Source: SZUA-309 sp965233675
Lineage (GTDB): Bacteria; Pseudomonadota; Gammaproteobacteria; Pseudomonadales; Azotimanducaceae
Reading direction: 5' to 3'
DNA: 64,000 bases
NCBI GenBank assembly: GCA_965233675.1
Contig: OZ247498.1
Span: 1-64,000, forward strand
Position numbers and translations under genes: made by a program. This document shows, one piece after another, positions 8,724-18,243 of the stretch. Under the pieces are notes generated by a model. That model saw only the letters and a program-made list of their open reading frames with translations, was not told where the DNA came from and searched no databases. The stretch's first letter is position 1. Every line of letters begins with the position of its first letter.

Positions 8724-9596
8724 TCAGGCATTCGGGGGCGGTTGAGTGATGGAAAGCGAACCGTCGATATGAACGTCACGCTGTGGGAAGGCGATCACGA
8801 TGCCGGCCTCCCGGAACAGCTCGTCGACCCGGAAACGGATCTGGGAACGGATCACCCTCAGATCGCGGTCGGCGGCCGCCAGGACCCAGAAATAGAGATC
8901 GAAGATGAGGGCGTTATCGCCAAAGTCTTCGAACACGACCAGGGGCGCGGGGTCTTCGAGGATGCCCTCGTGCTCCTTTGCCGCCTGCTCGATCAGTTCC
9001 GCCACTTTCTGAACCGGTGAACCATAAGCGACGCCAACCCGGACGATGGTCCGGGTACGACGGTCAACCAGGGTCCAGTTGACCACCATGTTTTCGAGCA
9101 GCTGGCTGTTTGGAATCAGCAGATGCACACCGTCTACCCGGCGAATGCGGGTGGAACGGGTGTTGATGGCTTCGACCGTGCCGCGGGTGTCTCCGACCTC
9201 CAGGAAGTCGCCGATGCGGATGGGCCGCTCCCACATCAGGATCCAGCCGCTGATGAAGTTGTTGATGATGTTCTGGGCGCCGAAGCCGACACCGATAGCG
9301 ATGGCACCGGAGACGAAGGCGAAGGCGGTGAGTGGTACGTTGAGAAGATCGAGGACGGTAAAGATCAGCAGCGCGATACCGAGAATGAAGAACACGCGCC
9401 GGATCAGATGGACGAGGTCCGGACTGACGGAACTGCGCTCCAGACGCTTCGAGATCATTCGCCCGCCCCAGCGGATGAGAATGAAACCGACGAAAATCAG
9501 TGTCGGCACCGAGAGTATCTGCATCAGGGTGATCGAACGCTCGCCCAGTTGCAGGATGACGGTGTTGAGAATTTCCATGATGTCGGCGAATGTCAC
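8724..9596 (-). CDS. Mechanosensitive ion channel family protein (MscS)
   Basis: A 290-residue small-conductance mechanosensitive channel. It has N-terminal helices, then the pore-lining helix rich in Gly/Ala (FVSGAIAIGVGFGAQN, about residues 93-108), and the beta domain that begins with ERPIRIGD. The typical TRSTRIRR..G....IPNSQL segment follows near residue 150. It opens on hypo-osmotic shock to release solutes. The downstream gene on the same strand encodes a CorA/ZntB protein, so the two may form an ion-homeostasis operon. Confidence 0.94.
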   Translation of the reverse strand: MTFADIMEILNTVILQLGERSITLMQILSVPTLIFVGFILIRWGGRMISKRLERSSVSPDLVHLIRRVFFILGIALLIFTVLDLLNVPLTAFAFVSGAIAIGVGFGAQNIINNFISGWILMWERPIRIGDFLEVGDTRGTVEAINTRSTRIRRVDGVHLLIPNSQLLENMVVNWTLVDRRTRTIVRVGVAYGSPVQKVAELIEQAAKEHEGILEDPAPLVVFEDFGDNALIFDLYFWVLAAADRDLRVIRSQIRFRVDELFREAGIVIAFPQRDVHIDGSLSITQPPPNA

Positions 9597-9695
9597 CCGC
9601 CTAGCATGGCAGGAGGGCTGGTGCTTTGGAAGGACTGCGGCGGGGTCGTCAACCGGTCTCGACTGAAGTGCGTGCCCGCCTGGATGGGAGATCTA

Positions 9696-10697
9696 TCAGG
9701 AAGCGGCCGCCGCAAGTTGTTCCAGGAGATTCGAAGGATAGGTGCCGGTAAACGGGCGGATGTTGAACTGTGTTCGAATCGCTTCAATTGGCTGGTGCCA
9801 GTGCGCCTCGAATTCGATATCCATGAACGACGGAGTCTGTCGCCCGTGCAGCCAGGCTTCCGCCATGGTGGTGAGCAGAATGTCGAAACCCATCCCGCCG
9901 CTCAGGTGGCTGCGGGCGGCAATGGTCGCCAGAAACATGCCCGAATAATTGTGCCCGAACTGCGCCAGCTGAAACGCGGAAATCGCAATCTCGTGCAGGC
10001 TGGTGGTCTCGTAGCCTGCCAGCAGGTGCCAGGCGTCGTGCATCTGCAGAATGCGGGTGTTGAGGTAGCGCAGCGCGGGGGGAAGTCCGGCCAGCCCGAT
10101 CGCCTCGCGATCGAGCACTTCCGGATCGAAATCATTGTCCGCCCACATCCGGAAGAGCGACTCACCCAGACTGGATGGCGGGTAGGCAGACAGTGCCTTG
10201 AGCGAGAGCAGTTCGGGAACGGATTTCTCTGCCGCGAGCCTGGCACCGGGATGTGCTTGCGCTGCCGCTTCGGAGAGGCGACCGTACGATGCATGCGTTG
10301 AGCCGCCCAGCTTCGTGACGGCCATCGTGATGGACCCGGCGTCATAGCCCCCTTCGGGGCCTTTCAGCACTGCAGCGTAATCCTCCCAGAACAGCCGGGA
10401 CAGTGGTGCCGTATCGACGTCCACAGGTCCTGAGGGCAGGGCCCTGGCTTCGGGCAGAACGCCGCGGGCGATGGCGTCGTATACCGGCGCGATCGCCGCG
10501 GGTGCAGAAAAAGCAGCCCACGTCATGGCGCCGCATACTGCCGCCCGGCTCGATGCCTGATCCGTCAACTGCCCGGCGTGGATCTGCAGCGCGTCCGGAT
10601 CAGGCCGGCAGACGTTCGGCAGTAATTCGTTGCGGAGTCTATCCGCATCGATCGAGGGGATGGACGAGGGTGCGGCCGGTGCCGTTTGCACGGTCAC
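9696..10697 (-). CDS. Coq4 family protein
   Basis: A 333-residue protein with the Coq4 zinc-binding signature HDxxHx11E: H220, D221, H224 and E236 in MHDAWHLLAGYETTSLHE. Eukaryotic Coq4 acts in ubiquinone synthesis, where it has been linked to C1 decarboxylation and hydroxylation of the ring. The role of bacterial homologues outside ubi operons is not settled. The start is GTG, overlapping the stop of the upstream GST gene as GTGA, so the two are translationally coupled. No other ubiquinone gene is present, and a role in modifying a quinone-like or lipid substrate is only inference. Confidence 0.85.
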   Translation of the reverse strand: MTVQTAPAAPSSIPSIDADRLRNELLPNVCRPDPDALQIHAGQLTDQASSRAAVCGAMTWAAFSAPAAIAPVYDAIARGVLPEARALPSGPVDVDTAPLSRLFWEDYAAVLKGPEGGYDAGSITMAVTKLGGSTHASYGRLSEAAAQAHPGARLAAEKSVPELLSLKALSAYPPSSLGESLFRMWADNDFDPEVLDREAIGLAGLPPALRYLNTRILQMHDAWHLLAGYETTSLHEIAISAFQLAQFGHNYSGMFLATIAARSHLSGGMGFDILLTTMAEAWLHGRQTPSFMDIEFEAHWHQPIEAIRTQFNIRPFTGTYPSNLLEQLAAAAS

Positions 10698-11521
10698 GAA
10701 TCCGATACCTGGCCGAACGGTTCGATGAATCGGATATTGCCTTTGTCGAGCCCTTCGCGCACCACGTCAAGGCCGCCCGTTTTGATCATCCATTCCAGAC
10801 GATGGTCCCGGTATTCACGTTTGAACAAACCGTTCTCCATGGCGGTGCGGACTGCATCGAGGCTGACCGCATCGCTGTCGAATCCGACAGCCCTGGCTGC
10901 CTCATTGCATTGGCAGACGCTTTCCCTGCCGTTGACTCGATCGAGCCAGGCGGCGAGGTTGGAATCCGCTGCCGGCGCGTAACCGAAGCCGGTTGCCCCG
11001 TTGATGAAAGGCGCTACGGACAGATCGCCCCAGCCGAATTCCGTACCGTTGAACCAGCTGCGATTTCCCAGTTGCGCTTCCAGCCAGCGATACCAGTCCT
11101 CGATCTGCGCACCGGCCCGCTGGATCATTGCCTGGGCCAGAGTGCCCTCGGCTCGGCCAAAATTCCGGATCTCTGACAGTCCCCAGGTGATGGCCTCGAA
11201 GTGCGTATCCATCGCATCCTCGAGCATCCGGACCCGTGCCCGGTCGTCGGGTGCATCCGGGCGCAGCGCGGGTTCCGGCCAGCGGTCTTCGATGTATTCG
11301 AGGATGATGGTGGAATCGAATACAGTCAGCTCGCCGTGCACCAGCGCGGGCACTTCTCCTCTGGGACTGATCTGCTGGAACTGCCCATCACCGCTGCCGC
11401 TGCCGATACCTTCCGGCAATGGGGCAGAAAATGAGAGGCCCTTTTCGAGCAGCGCGATTTTGACCTTCTGCGCGTATGGCGACAGTGGATGGTCGTAAAC
11501 GATGATGTCTGCCAAATGCAT
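10694..11521 (-). CDS. Glutathione S-transferase family protein
   Basis: A 275-residue GST-like protein. The N-terminal thioredoxin-fold domain shows YDHPLSPYAQKVKIALLEKG (residues 9-28), the cis-proline block GEVPALVH near 57 and the FDSTIILEYIE glutathione-contact segment near 69. An all-helical C-terminal domain follows. It is longer than usual (about 210-230 residues) because of a 45-residue C-terminal extension after the helical domain. The gene overlaps the Coq4-like gene by four bases and probably acts with it, for example on a glutathione-conjugated or reactive electrophile. It is divergent from the BVMO gene across about 150 bases. Confidence 0.9.
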   Translation of the reverse strand: MHLADIIVYDHPLSPYAQKVKIALLEKGLSFSAPLPEGIGSGSGDGQFQQISPRGEVPALVHGELTVFDSTIILEYIEDRWPEPALRPDAPDDRARVRMLEDAMDTHFEAITWGLSEIRNFGRAEGTLAQAMIQRAGAQIEDWYRWLEAQLGNRSWFNGTEFGWGDLSVAPFINGATGFGYAPAADSNLAAWLDRVNGRESVCQCNEAARAVGFDSDAVSLDAVRTAMENGLFKREYRDHRLEWMIKTGGLDVVREGLDKGNIRFIEPFGQVSDS

Positions 11522-11670
11522 TCCTCCCGGAGCGCGGCTGTTCCTGAATTGACGGCGATTCCTGCCTGGCCGTGCACAACCCCCGGAACTCTCCCATGGG
11601 ATCGGTGCCCTGTACAGTCTTCCGCGAAGCGGGTGCTAGAATTCCACCTTTCGAAATCCATGGAGTTCCG

Positions 11671-13500
11671 ATGAGCACAGAACGTGAGCGCCTGCATAAT
11701 CTTTTTCCCGATCTCGACTTCGATCCGGAGGCGCTGCGCGCGAAGTACCGGCGGGAGCGGGATCGTCGGCTCCGTGATGATGGAGAGGATCAGTATGTCG
11801 AGGCGGCTGAGGCGTTTGCGCACTACGCGGATGACGACCCCTACGTCGAGCCCGACGATGAGCGGGAACCTGTATCGCTCACCATCGAGGTTGCCGTCAT
11901 CGGCGCGGGATTTTCCGGCCTCATGGCAGCAGCCCGCCTCAAAGAACGTGGCATCACGGATTTCAGGATCATCGAGGCCGGCGGCGACTTCGGCGGCACC
12001 TGGTACTGGAATCGCTACCCGGGTGCCCAGTGCGATATCGAGTCTTACTGCTATCTGCCGCTACTGGAAGAAACCGGCTACATGCCCCGGGAGAAGTACT
12101 CCTATGCGCCGGAGATATTTGCGCACACTCAACGGATCGGAAAGTACTTCGACCTCTACGACCACACGATCTTCCAGACCCGGGTCAGTGCCATACGCTG
12201 GGTGGAAGAAGAGCAGTTCTGGCAGATAGAGACGCAACAGGGCGACGACATCAAAGCGCGGTTTGTGATCCAGGCCACGGGCCCGGCCAACCGGCCCAAG
12301 CTGCCCGGGATTCCCGGGATCACGGAGTTCAAAGGGCACACGTTCCATACCTCGCGCTGGGATTACAACTACACAGGTGGGGATCATACGGGTGGCCTGA
12401 CCGGGCTCGCGGACAAGCGGGTGGCCGTCATCGGTACAGGGGCCACGGCCATTCAATGCGTACCGTTTCTGGGCAAACACGCCAAGGAGCTCTACGTTTT
12501 TCAGCGCACGCCTTCGTCCGTTGATCTCAGGGGTAACAAGCCGACGGACCCGGAGTGGTACGAAAGTCTGGAGCCGGGCTGGCAGCGCGAACGTCGTGAA
12601 AATTTTGCCGCGGTGCTGGCCGGACAGTCCATGGATAAAGACCTGGTTGCGGATGGATGGACGGACATCGCCCGCCGTATCGGTCTCTCCCTGATGAATC
12701 GCCGCTCCGATGAAGCGCTCGACATGGAAGAGATCATGCTGCGATCTGAAATCGCAGATTTCCAGAAGATGAACGAGATCCGGGCGCGAGTGGACGAGAC
12801 GGTGAGCAGGGAGGATGCCGCGGAAGCCCTGAAGCCCTGGTACCGGCAGTTCTGCAAGCGACCGACATTCAATGACGAGTATCTGGCTACCTTCAACCGG
12901 CCGAACGTGACGCTTGTCGATGTCAGTGATTCCAAGGGCGTGGAGCGGATCACCGAGCACGGTGTGGTGGCGAACGGAACGGAATACGAAGTGGACTGCA
13001 TCATCTACGCCACAGGCTTCGAGATCACCACCTCGGCACACCGCCGGGTGGACTTCGATACCATCGGGCGCAACGGGGTCTCACTGTACGAGCACTGGAA
13101 AGATGGATTCCGGACGCTGCACGGGCTGGCCGCGCACGGTTTTCCCAACTGGTTCACGATCGGCATCAACCAGAACGGTCTGTCGCCAAATATGACGTCC
13201 ATGTTCGACGATCAGGCCATGCACGTGAGCCACATCATTCAGGAGGTGGGCAGGCGCGGCAAGAAAACGGTCGAAGTGACCGCAGAAGCCGAGCAGGCCT
13301 GGGTGGATCAGATCGTGGCGCTCGCGGGCACGGGAGCCTCGGCCTTCCTTGAAGAGTGCACGCCCGGCTACTACAACCGGGAGGGTCAGGGTAGCGCCAG
13401 CATGCAGAACTCACCGTACGCGCCCGGTATCAATGCTTTCAACGATCTGCTCTCGAAGTGGCGTGAACAGGGCGACCTCGAAGGCATGGAGCTCGGCTGA
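11671..13500 (+). CDS. Flavin-containing / Baeyer-Villiger monooxygenase
   Basis: A 609-residue flavoprotein. It has a first Rossmann motif GAGFSG (residues 78-83, FAD), the GGTWYWNRYPGAQCD block, the Baeyer-Villiger fingerprint FxGxxxHTxxW(D) at 220-231, and a second nucleotide motif GTGATA at 255-260 (NADPH). Such enzymes insert one oxygen atom into ketones to give esters or lactones, or oxidise amines and sulfides. The 70-residue N-terminal helical extension is typical of the cyclopentadecanone/steroid monooxygenase group, which hints at a bulky or cyclic ketone. The ATG at 11671 with GGAG upstream was chosen over an in-frame upstream ATG at 11572, whose 33-residue extension looks non-coding. 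Confidence 0.93.
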   Translation: MSTERERLHNLFPDLDFDPEALRAKYRRERDRRLRDDGEDQYVEAAEAFAHYADDDPYVEPDDEREPVSLTIEVAVIGAGFSGLMAAARLKERGITDFRIIEAGGDFGGTWYWNRYPGAQCDIESYCYLPLLEETGYMPREKYSYAPEIFAHTQRIGKYFDLYDHTIFQTRVSAIRWVEEEQFWQIETQQGDDIKARFVIQATGPANRPKLPGIPGITEFKGHTFHTSRWDYNYTGGDHTGGLTGLADKRVAVIGTGATAIQCVPFLGKHAKELYVFQRTPSSVDLRGNKPTDPEWYESLEPGWQRERRENFAAVLAGQSMDKDLVADGWTDIARRIGLSLMNRRSDEALDMEEIMLRSEIADFQKMNEIRARVDETVSREDAAEALKPWYRQFCKRPTFNDEYLATFNRPNVTLVDVSDSKGVERITEHGVVANGTEYEVDCIIYATGFEITTSAHRRVDFDTIGRNGVSLYEHWKDGFRTLHGLAAHGFPNWFTIGINQNGLSPNMTSMFDDQAMHVSHIIQEVGRRGKKTVEVTAEAEQAWVDQIVALAGTGASAFLEECTPGYYNREGQGSASMQNSPYAPGINAFNDLLSKWREQGDLEGMELG

Positions 13501-13545
13501 GCCCACTGACGTCTGCTGCGGCAGGAACTCGATCCGGGGGTGGAG

Positions 13546-14931
13546 TCAGTACAGACCACCCCGGGTGAGTTGATGTGGATCCAGGATTTTTTCGAGTTCC
13601 TCCCGGGAGAGATCAGTGTGCTGCAGGGCGACTTCCAGCACCGGCTTCCCGGTTCGATAGGCTTCTTTCGCAATGACGGCGGCTTTCTCGTAACCGATCA
13701 CGGGATTCAGTGCGGTCACGAGGATGGGGTTTCTGTGCAGAGACTGATTCAGCCGCTCCCCGTTCACCACGAAAGTAGCGATGGCAGCGTCTGCCAGCAG
13801 CCGTGCGCTGCTGCTGAGTAGGGTCAAACTGGAGAGCAGATTGCTGGCGATCATGGGCAGCATCACGTTGAGCTCGAAGTTGCCCGACTGACCGCCGATG
13901 GTGATCGCAGCATCATTGCCGATCACCTGCGCCGCCACCATGGCGGTGGACTCCGGAATCACCGGATTGACTTTGCCTGGCATGATCGAAGAACCCGGCT
14001 GGAGGGCCTGGAGGCTGATCTCACCAAGCCCGGCAAGTGGGCCTGAATTCATCCAGCGCAGGTCGTTGGCGATTTTCATCATGGATACCGCCAGTGCTTT
14101 CAGCTGACCCGAAAGGGCGACCGCCGCGTCCTGTGAGCCGATCAGCGGGAAGAAGTTCTCCGCCCGTTTGAAGTGCCCGCCGGTTTTTTCCGAGAGTGCG
14201 GCAGCGAATCGTTCGGCAAATTCAGGGTGTGTATTGATGCCTGTGCCCACCGCAGTGCCGCCCAGGGCGAGGGCGTGCACGCTGGGAAGCACACCTTCCA
14301 GCAGCCTGATATTGCTGCGCAACTGATCGGACCAGCTCATCAGGCTTTGAGTCATGGACACCGGCATTGCGTCCATCAGGTGCGTGCGGCCCGTTTTGTA
14401 GTAGCCGTCCAGCTGCCCGGCCTTGGCGTCGATGATCCCGATCAGATGTGTGAACGCGGGAATCAGCTCGTTGCGGGCCGTCAGGGCGGCGCTCACGTGA
14501 ATGGCGGTCGGGATAACGTCGTTGCTGCTCTGGCCGTAGTTCACGTGATCGTTGGCGTTCACCGGTTCGCCCAGCCGGTCGCTCGCCAGGGTGGCGATCA
14601 CTTCGTTGGCATTCATGTTGGTGCTGGTGCCGGATCCGGTCTGGAATACATCGACCGGAAAATGATCCATCAGGTCGTCCCGATCTCTGAGTTCCTCGCT
14701 GACTGAAGCGATGGCATCCGCGACCGGTGCCGCCAGGCAGCCCAGCGAGCCATTGGTACGGGCGGCGAGTTCTTTGATCAGCAGCAAGGCATCTATGAAG
14801 CGCCGTGGCATGCGTTGGCCGCTGACGGGAAAATTATTTATCGCTCGCTGGGTCTGGGCGCCATAGAGCGCATCTGCGGCGATTTCCAGCTCGCCCAGGC
14901 TGTCCTGGGCGGTCCGTGTTGGCTTGCTCAC
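13546..14931 (-). CDS. fumC: Class II fumarate hydratase
   Basis: A 461-residue homotetrameric, iron-independent fumarase of the TCA cycle (fumarate + water to L-malate). It contains GSGTSTNMNANEV (residues 99-111), the substrate-binding HVNYGQSSNDVIP block near 129, GRTHLMDAMP with the catalytic-site histidine near 184, and the superfamily signature GSSIMPGKVNP at 313-323. Aspartase and argininosuccinate lyase share this fold, but the length and THLMDA block fit fumarase. It is last in a reverse-strand group behind the CPBP protease gene (10-base gap). Confidence 0.97.
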   Translation of the reverse strand: MSKPTRTAQDSLGELEIAADALYGAQTQRAINNFPVSGQRMPRRFIDALLLIKELAARTNGSLGCLAAPVADAIASVSEELRDRDDLMDHFPVDVFQTGSGTSTNMNANEVIATLASDRLGEPVNANDHVNYGQSSNDVIPTAIHVSAALTARNELIPAFTHLIGIIDAKAGQLDGYYKTGRTHLMDAMPVSMTQSLMSWSDQLRSNIRLLEGVLPSVHALALGGTAVGTGINTHPEFAERFAAALSEKTGGHFKRAENFFPLIGSQDAAVALSGQLKALAVSMMKIANDLRWMNSGPLAGLGEISLQALQPGSSIMPGKVNPVIPESTAMVAAQVIGNDAAITIGGQSGNFELNVMLPMIASNLLSSLTLLSSSARLLADAAIATFVVNGERLNQSLHRNPILVTALNPVIGYEKAAVIAKEAYRTGKPVLEVALQHTDLSREELEKILDPHQLTRGGLY

Positions 14932-14941
14932 TGTATTACCC

Positions 14942-15775
14942 TCACCTGGTTTCGTTACCCGTCAGCCCTGATTGTAATTGCACTGGGCCTTTGCTCCGAA
15001 ACAGGGCGATACCCGCTGCGATGGCCAGCGGCAGGTAGACGGCGACGACGAAGGGCAGCTTGGCCTGAGTCAGGTTGTTCATGAGGTGAACGAGCAGGCC
15101 GGCTGCCAGTACGTCACCACCGGTCCGGCGATAGATCCAGGTCATGATGATCGATGTCAGGGTGGTGCCGGCGATTAACCAGGCGATGCCCATTCCCGTG
15201 CTGTGCTGGGCGGTGCCGGATACGAAGAAAGCCGGCAGGTGCCAGACGCCCCAGACCAGTCCCAGGCCAATGGCCACGCCGAGCGGGGATGAAAAAAGCG
15301 CAAGGAGCCGCGGCAGTGCGAAACCCCGCCAGCCGAGTTCTTCTCCCATCGGTCCTGCATCCGTGAGGAGCGCTGTTACGAGCACTACCGGTGCCAGATA
15401 CCAGAGTTTGAATTCCAGGGTTGCCAGCGGCTCACCGGTAACCAGGCTCTGTAATCCGAGGGCGGCGGAGTCGAGCACGGGCCAGCCGAGCAGTACAGCC
15501 AGATAGTAAGGCCAGCTCGCCGTTTTCGGTCGGAGTTTGAGTAGAAGGGTGCCGGCGTCGGCAATGCCACGACGCGCGAGACTGATGACCAGCGCCGAAA
15601 TCGTCGGCGCATACACGGCGATAAAGTAGATCGGACTGGTCAGCGTGATGGCCCCGAACAGGTTGGTCATCTGTTCGGGGAGGAATACGTACAACCCGCC
15701 GATTCCCCAGGTGATGGCAAAAACCGCGGCAAAGTAGAGCGTGAGCTCGTTTCGGCATTCGGCTCGTTTCGGCAT
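14942..15775 (-). CDS. CPBP family intramembrane metalloprotease
   Basis: A 277-residue polytopic membrane protein with the CPBP (CAAX protease/bacteriocin-processing, Abi) motifs: GEELGWRGFALP (EExxxR) near residue 155, WHLPAFF near 188, and HLMNN near 240, which together bind the catalytic zinc or activate water within the membrane. Its natural substrate is unknown. The start codon lies in a 17-base tandem duplication (15745-15778), so the reading frame upstream is disrupted; the ATG at 15775 is the first that joins the conserved frame. The gene sits between the acylase lipoprotein gene and fumC on the same strand. Confidence 0.88.
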   Translation of the reverse strand: MPKRAECRNELTLYFAAVFAITWGIGGLYVFLPEQMTNLFGAITLTSPIYFIAVYAPTISALVISLARRGIADAGTLLLKLRPKTASWPYYLAVLLGWPVLDSAALGLQSLVTGEPLATLEFKLWYLAPVVLVTALLTDAGPMGEELGWRGFALPRLLALFSSPLGVAIGLGLVWGVWHLPAFFVSGTAQHSTGMGIAWLIAGTTLTSIIMTWIYRRTGGDVLAAGLLVHLMNNLTQAKLPFVVAVYLPLAIAAGIALFRSKGPVQLQSGLTGNETR

Positions 15776-15789
15776 TCGGCTCGTTCCGG
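15745..15789. repeat. 17-bp tandem duplication at the CPBP start codon
   Basis: The 17-base unit gctcgtttcggcattcg occurs twice exactly (15745-15761 and 15762-15778), with an imperfect third copy beginning at 15779. Because 17 is not a multiple of three, adding or losing a unit shifts the frame at the very N-terminus of the CPBP protease, where an ATG is present in each exact copy. Confidence 0.85.
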
Positions 15790-15834
15790 CAAGGTCATTC
15801 AGGCCTCCTGATTCAGGTCGGCATCGACCGCTGT

Positions 15835-18102
15835 TTACAGGCGCGGATTGAGTTCGACGCGCGAACTTATGTGGTCCTTGAGCGCTTCGGGCGTCCACCA
15901 GCTCGGCTTCAGTGTCCGTTCGCTGAAAACCGTTTCTGCCTGATCATGGTAGTGGGGAGAGTCGGGCCGGTCTGACTGGCCGACGGGGATATATATCCAG
16001 CTCTGGATCGGCTCGGAGAGGACCACGATCTGAGTCGACGTCTGGCCCCGGAAACCATGCCGCTGAAAATTGTCGTCTGCTTCGGAATATCCCATGGTTC
16101 TCAGGGTGGTCAGGCCGAGGTGGTCTCCACCGCCGCCGCCCACAGGCCAGCTCTGTCCGTCCCGTCCGACGCGGAACACCCGTCCCCATGGCTCCGTGGT
16201 GCTGCCGAGTTCTGCCTGCATCGTTGCCATGGCGGAAACCCAGGATTCGGCGACCAGCGACAGAGCCTGCTCATCGAGATCGATTGCGCGAGGCGCCCGC
16301 TGTTCGACGACCGCGTAGTGATCATCGACCCGCTCACGCAAGTTCTTGCCGCCGTCCATCCCGTGCAGGGTGCTCCGCCAGTAGTAGTACTTCAGAGCTG
16401 CCGTGCTGGCTTTCGTCATCTGGCCATCCCAGCTCAGCAGTTCTTCGAGTGCTGGCGAAGCCGGCGGGTTCGACATGCGCAGTACCTCGAGCCAGCGCTG
16501 GTAGCCGAACGGAGACACGTCCACAGCGTAAGCAAGGGCCTCCTCCACGGTCACCTCGGCGTCGCCCTGCAGCAGTTCGATTGCCCGGGCGCCTCGCTGA
16601 TTCGTCCAGCCATCGAAGGATTCTCCGTGCTCGGCGCTGGAAAAGAGATAGTCCGGCTGGTCGGCGAGTGCAAAGGGTGAGTCGGGCAGCATGGCGTCCG
16701 GCGGAATGTTGCAGTTCTGCATATAGCCGGATTCCGGGTTCAGGATCTGAAGGTGGTCGCTGGCCGGGTGTATGCCCTGCCATGCGGTCGCCGAGGTGCT
16801 GCCGTCGACCGGTCGGGTCCAGTCGTATCCGGCCGGCCGGACGGGCACCCGGCCGGTTCTCTGGTAGTAAATGTTTCCACTGGTGTCCGCAACCATCACG
16901 TTCTGGGGAAACATCGAGAGCGTCTCGCAAGCCGCCACGGCCCCGCGATAGTCGTCAGCGAAATTCAGAGCTTCCCAGGCGCTGTTGCGATTAGTAGTGG
17001 CATCGTAGGAAATGCTGGCTGCATAGGCCTTGCCTCCGGTGCGGGCGACGATGGGACCATGGGCGCTTGATTCCCAGACATATTCCCGGCGACTTCCATC
17101 CGGAAACTCAAGGCTGACCACATGCGCTTCGATCTCGCGCCAGCCATCGTCATAGCGGTAGCGGCTGGGATCATCCGGATCCAGGGTGAGGGCGAAAATA
17201 TCTGCGGTATCCGGCCCACCGGTGGTCATGGCCCAGGCGACTTTGTCGTTGTGGCCGAGCCCGATATAGGGTGAGCCGGCCAGCCCCACGCCGCTCCCCT
17301 TGAGATCGCCGGCATGGATGCGCATCTCCCAGAATCTGCTCGGCCCCCACCAGGACAGGTGAGGGTCGATCAGCAGAATCGCGTGACCCTCTGCGGTACG
17401 GTCCGGTCCCACCGCCCACTGGTTGGAGGCCCGTTGAGTGACAATGAAATCCGTCTCGATACCACCGCGCGTCAGATCTCCCAGTGCCTCATCAATGGAC
17501 CAGTTGTAGAGAAACATACGCCCGAATGCGTCCACCATCTCTGGCGTCACCGGCCGATCTCCCCACCATGGGGGCACGTCTTCGGGATGGGCGGCATAGA
17601 AGTCGGTAATGCCATTCGCGAAGGCCGTGATCCGGGCGCGTTCCGTCGGCGTCATGGCGGCGACGGCGGCAGTGGCGTTTCTGAGATGGCCGAACATGGT
17701 CGACAGCAGGGAGATCTGCACGCCGTCTTCTCCGGCGATCCGGGTGAACTCTCCCATGGAGAGCATCATGTTCATGAGCAGTTGTTCCGGACGATCCTCG
17801 GCCTGCGCCCAGCCCTGAGCATAGAGGCCGGCTTCCACCGTCGGTGCGTAAATGTGCGGCACGCCGAAGGTATCCCTGTAAACCACCGTTCGGCCAGCGT
17901 CCCGGCCGGTGCCGGGCAGTTCCGCCATTGGCGGAGAGTCCGTGCGCTCGGTGGAACCGCCCTGATCGGCCGGGGTCCTTCCATCTGTCGTCGGCGTATC
18001 GCAGGCGCCCAGCAACAGGGTTAAAACACCGACCCACAAACCCGTCCACCGCCGGGCCTGCCCCATGATTGCCACCTGTCTGAACACGCGCCATCTCCCC
18101 AT
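15835..18102 (-). CDS. Penicillin acylase family protein (lipoprotein)
   Basis: A 755-residue N-terminal-nucleophile amidohydrolase. The precursor cleaves itself into alpha and beta chains; the predicted nucleophile is Ser226 in QRASNQWAVG, the start of the beta chain. Other acylase landmarks are DTFGVPHIYA near residue 77, LLIDPHLSW near 238, and GLGHNDKVAWAMTTGG near 275. The leader ends in LTLLLGAC, a lipobox with Cys34, so the mature enzyme should be an envelope lipoprotein instead of a soluble periplasmic enzyme. The family covers beta-lactam and acyl-homoserine-lactone acylases; the substrate cannot be told here. An internal ATG at 18066 is an alternative start. Confidence 0.93.
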   Translation of the reverse strand: MGRWRVFRQVAIMGQARRWTGLWVGVLTLLLGACDTPTTDGRTPADQGGSTERTDSPPMAELPGTGRDAGRTVVYRDTFGVPHIYAPTVEAGLYAQGWAQAEDRPEQLLMNMMLSMGEFTRIAGEDGVQISLLSTMFGHLRNATAAVAAMTPTERARITAFANGITDFYAAHPEDVPPWWGDRPVTPEMVDAFGRMFLYNWSIDEALGDLTRGGIETDFIVTQRASNQWAVGPDRTAEGHAILLIDPHLSWWGPSRFWEMRIHAGDLKGSGVGLAGSPYIGLGHNDKVAWAMTTGGPDTADIFALTLDPDDPSRYRYDDGWREIEAHVVSLEFPDGSRREYVWESSAHGPIVARTGGKAYAASISYDATTNRNSAWEALNFADDYRGAVAACETLSMFPQNVMVADTSGNIYYQRTGRVPVRPAGYDWTRPVDGSTSATAWQGIHPASDHLQILNPESGYMQNCNIPPDAMLPDSPFALADQPDYLFSSAEHGESFDGWTNQRGARAIELLQGDAEVTVEEALAYAVDVSPFGYQRWLEVLRMSNPPASPALEELLSWDGQMTKASTAALKYYYWRSTLHGMDGGKNLRERVDDHYAVVEQRAPRAIDLDEQALSLVAESWVSAMATMQAELGSTTEPWGRVFRVGRDGQSWPVGGGGGDHLGLTTLRTMGYSEADDNFQRHGFRGQTSTQIVVLSEPIQSWIYIPVGQSDRPDSPHYHDQAETVFSERTLKPSWWTPEALKDHISSRVELNPRL

Positions 18103-18243
18103 AAATTAAGCGCGCCCATGTTAGTACGCTCTACACGTCAGTACGATGTCCATGAGAGATCAATCCCCGGGTGTGGCCCAGTCGCGCTTGAGGGAGTGAC
18201 TGTGGCTGCTTAGAATGCCCGGCCTCCCGATGGGTGATCCGGC

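Noticed and set aside
18103..18243. Two AGTACG repeats in the divergent gap before the ABC operon
   Set aside because: Only six bases long with no symmetry; too weak to call an operator.
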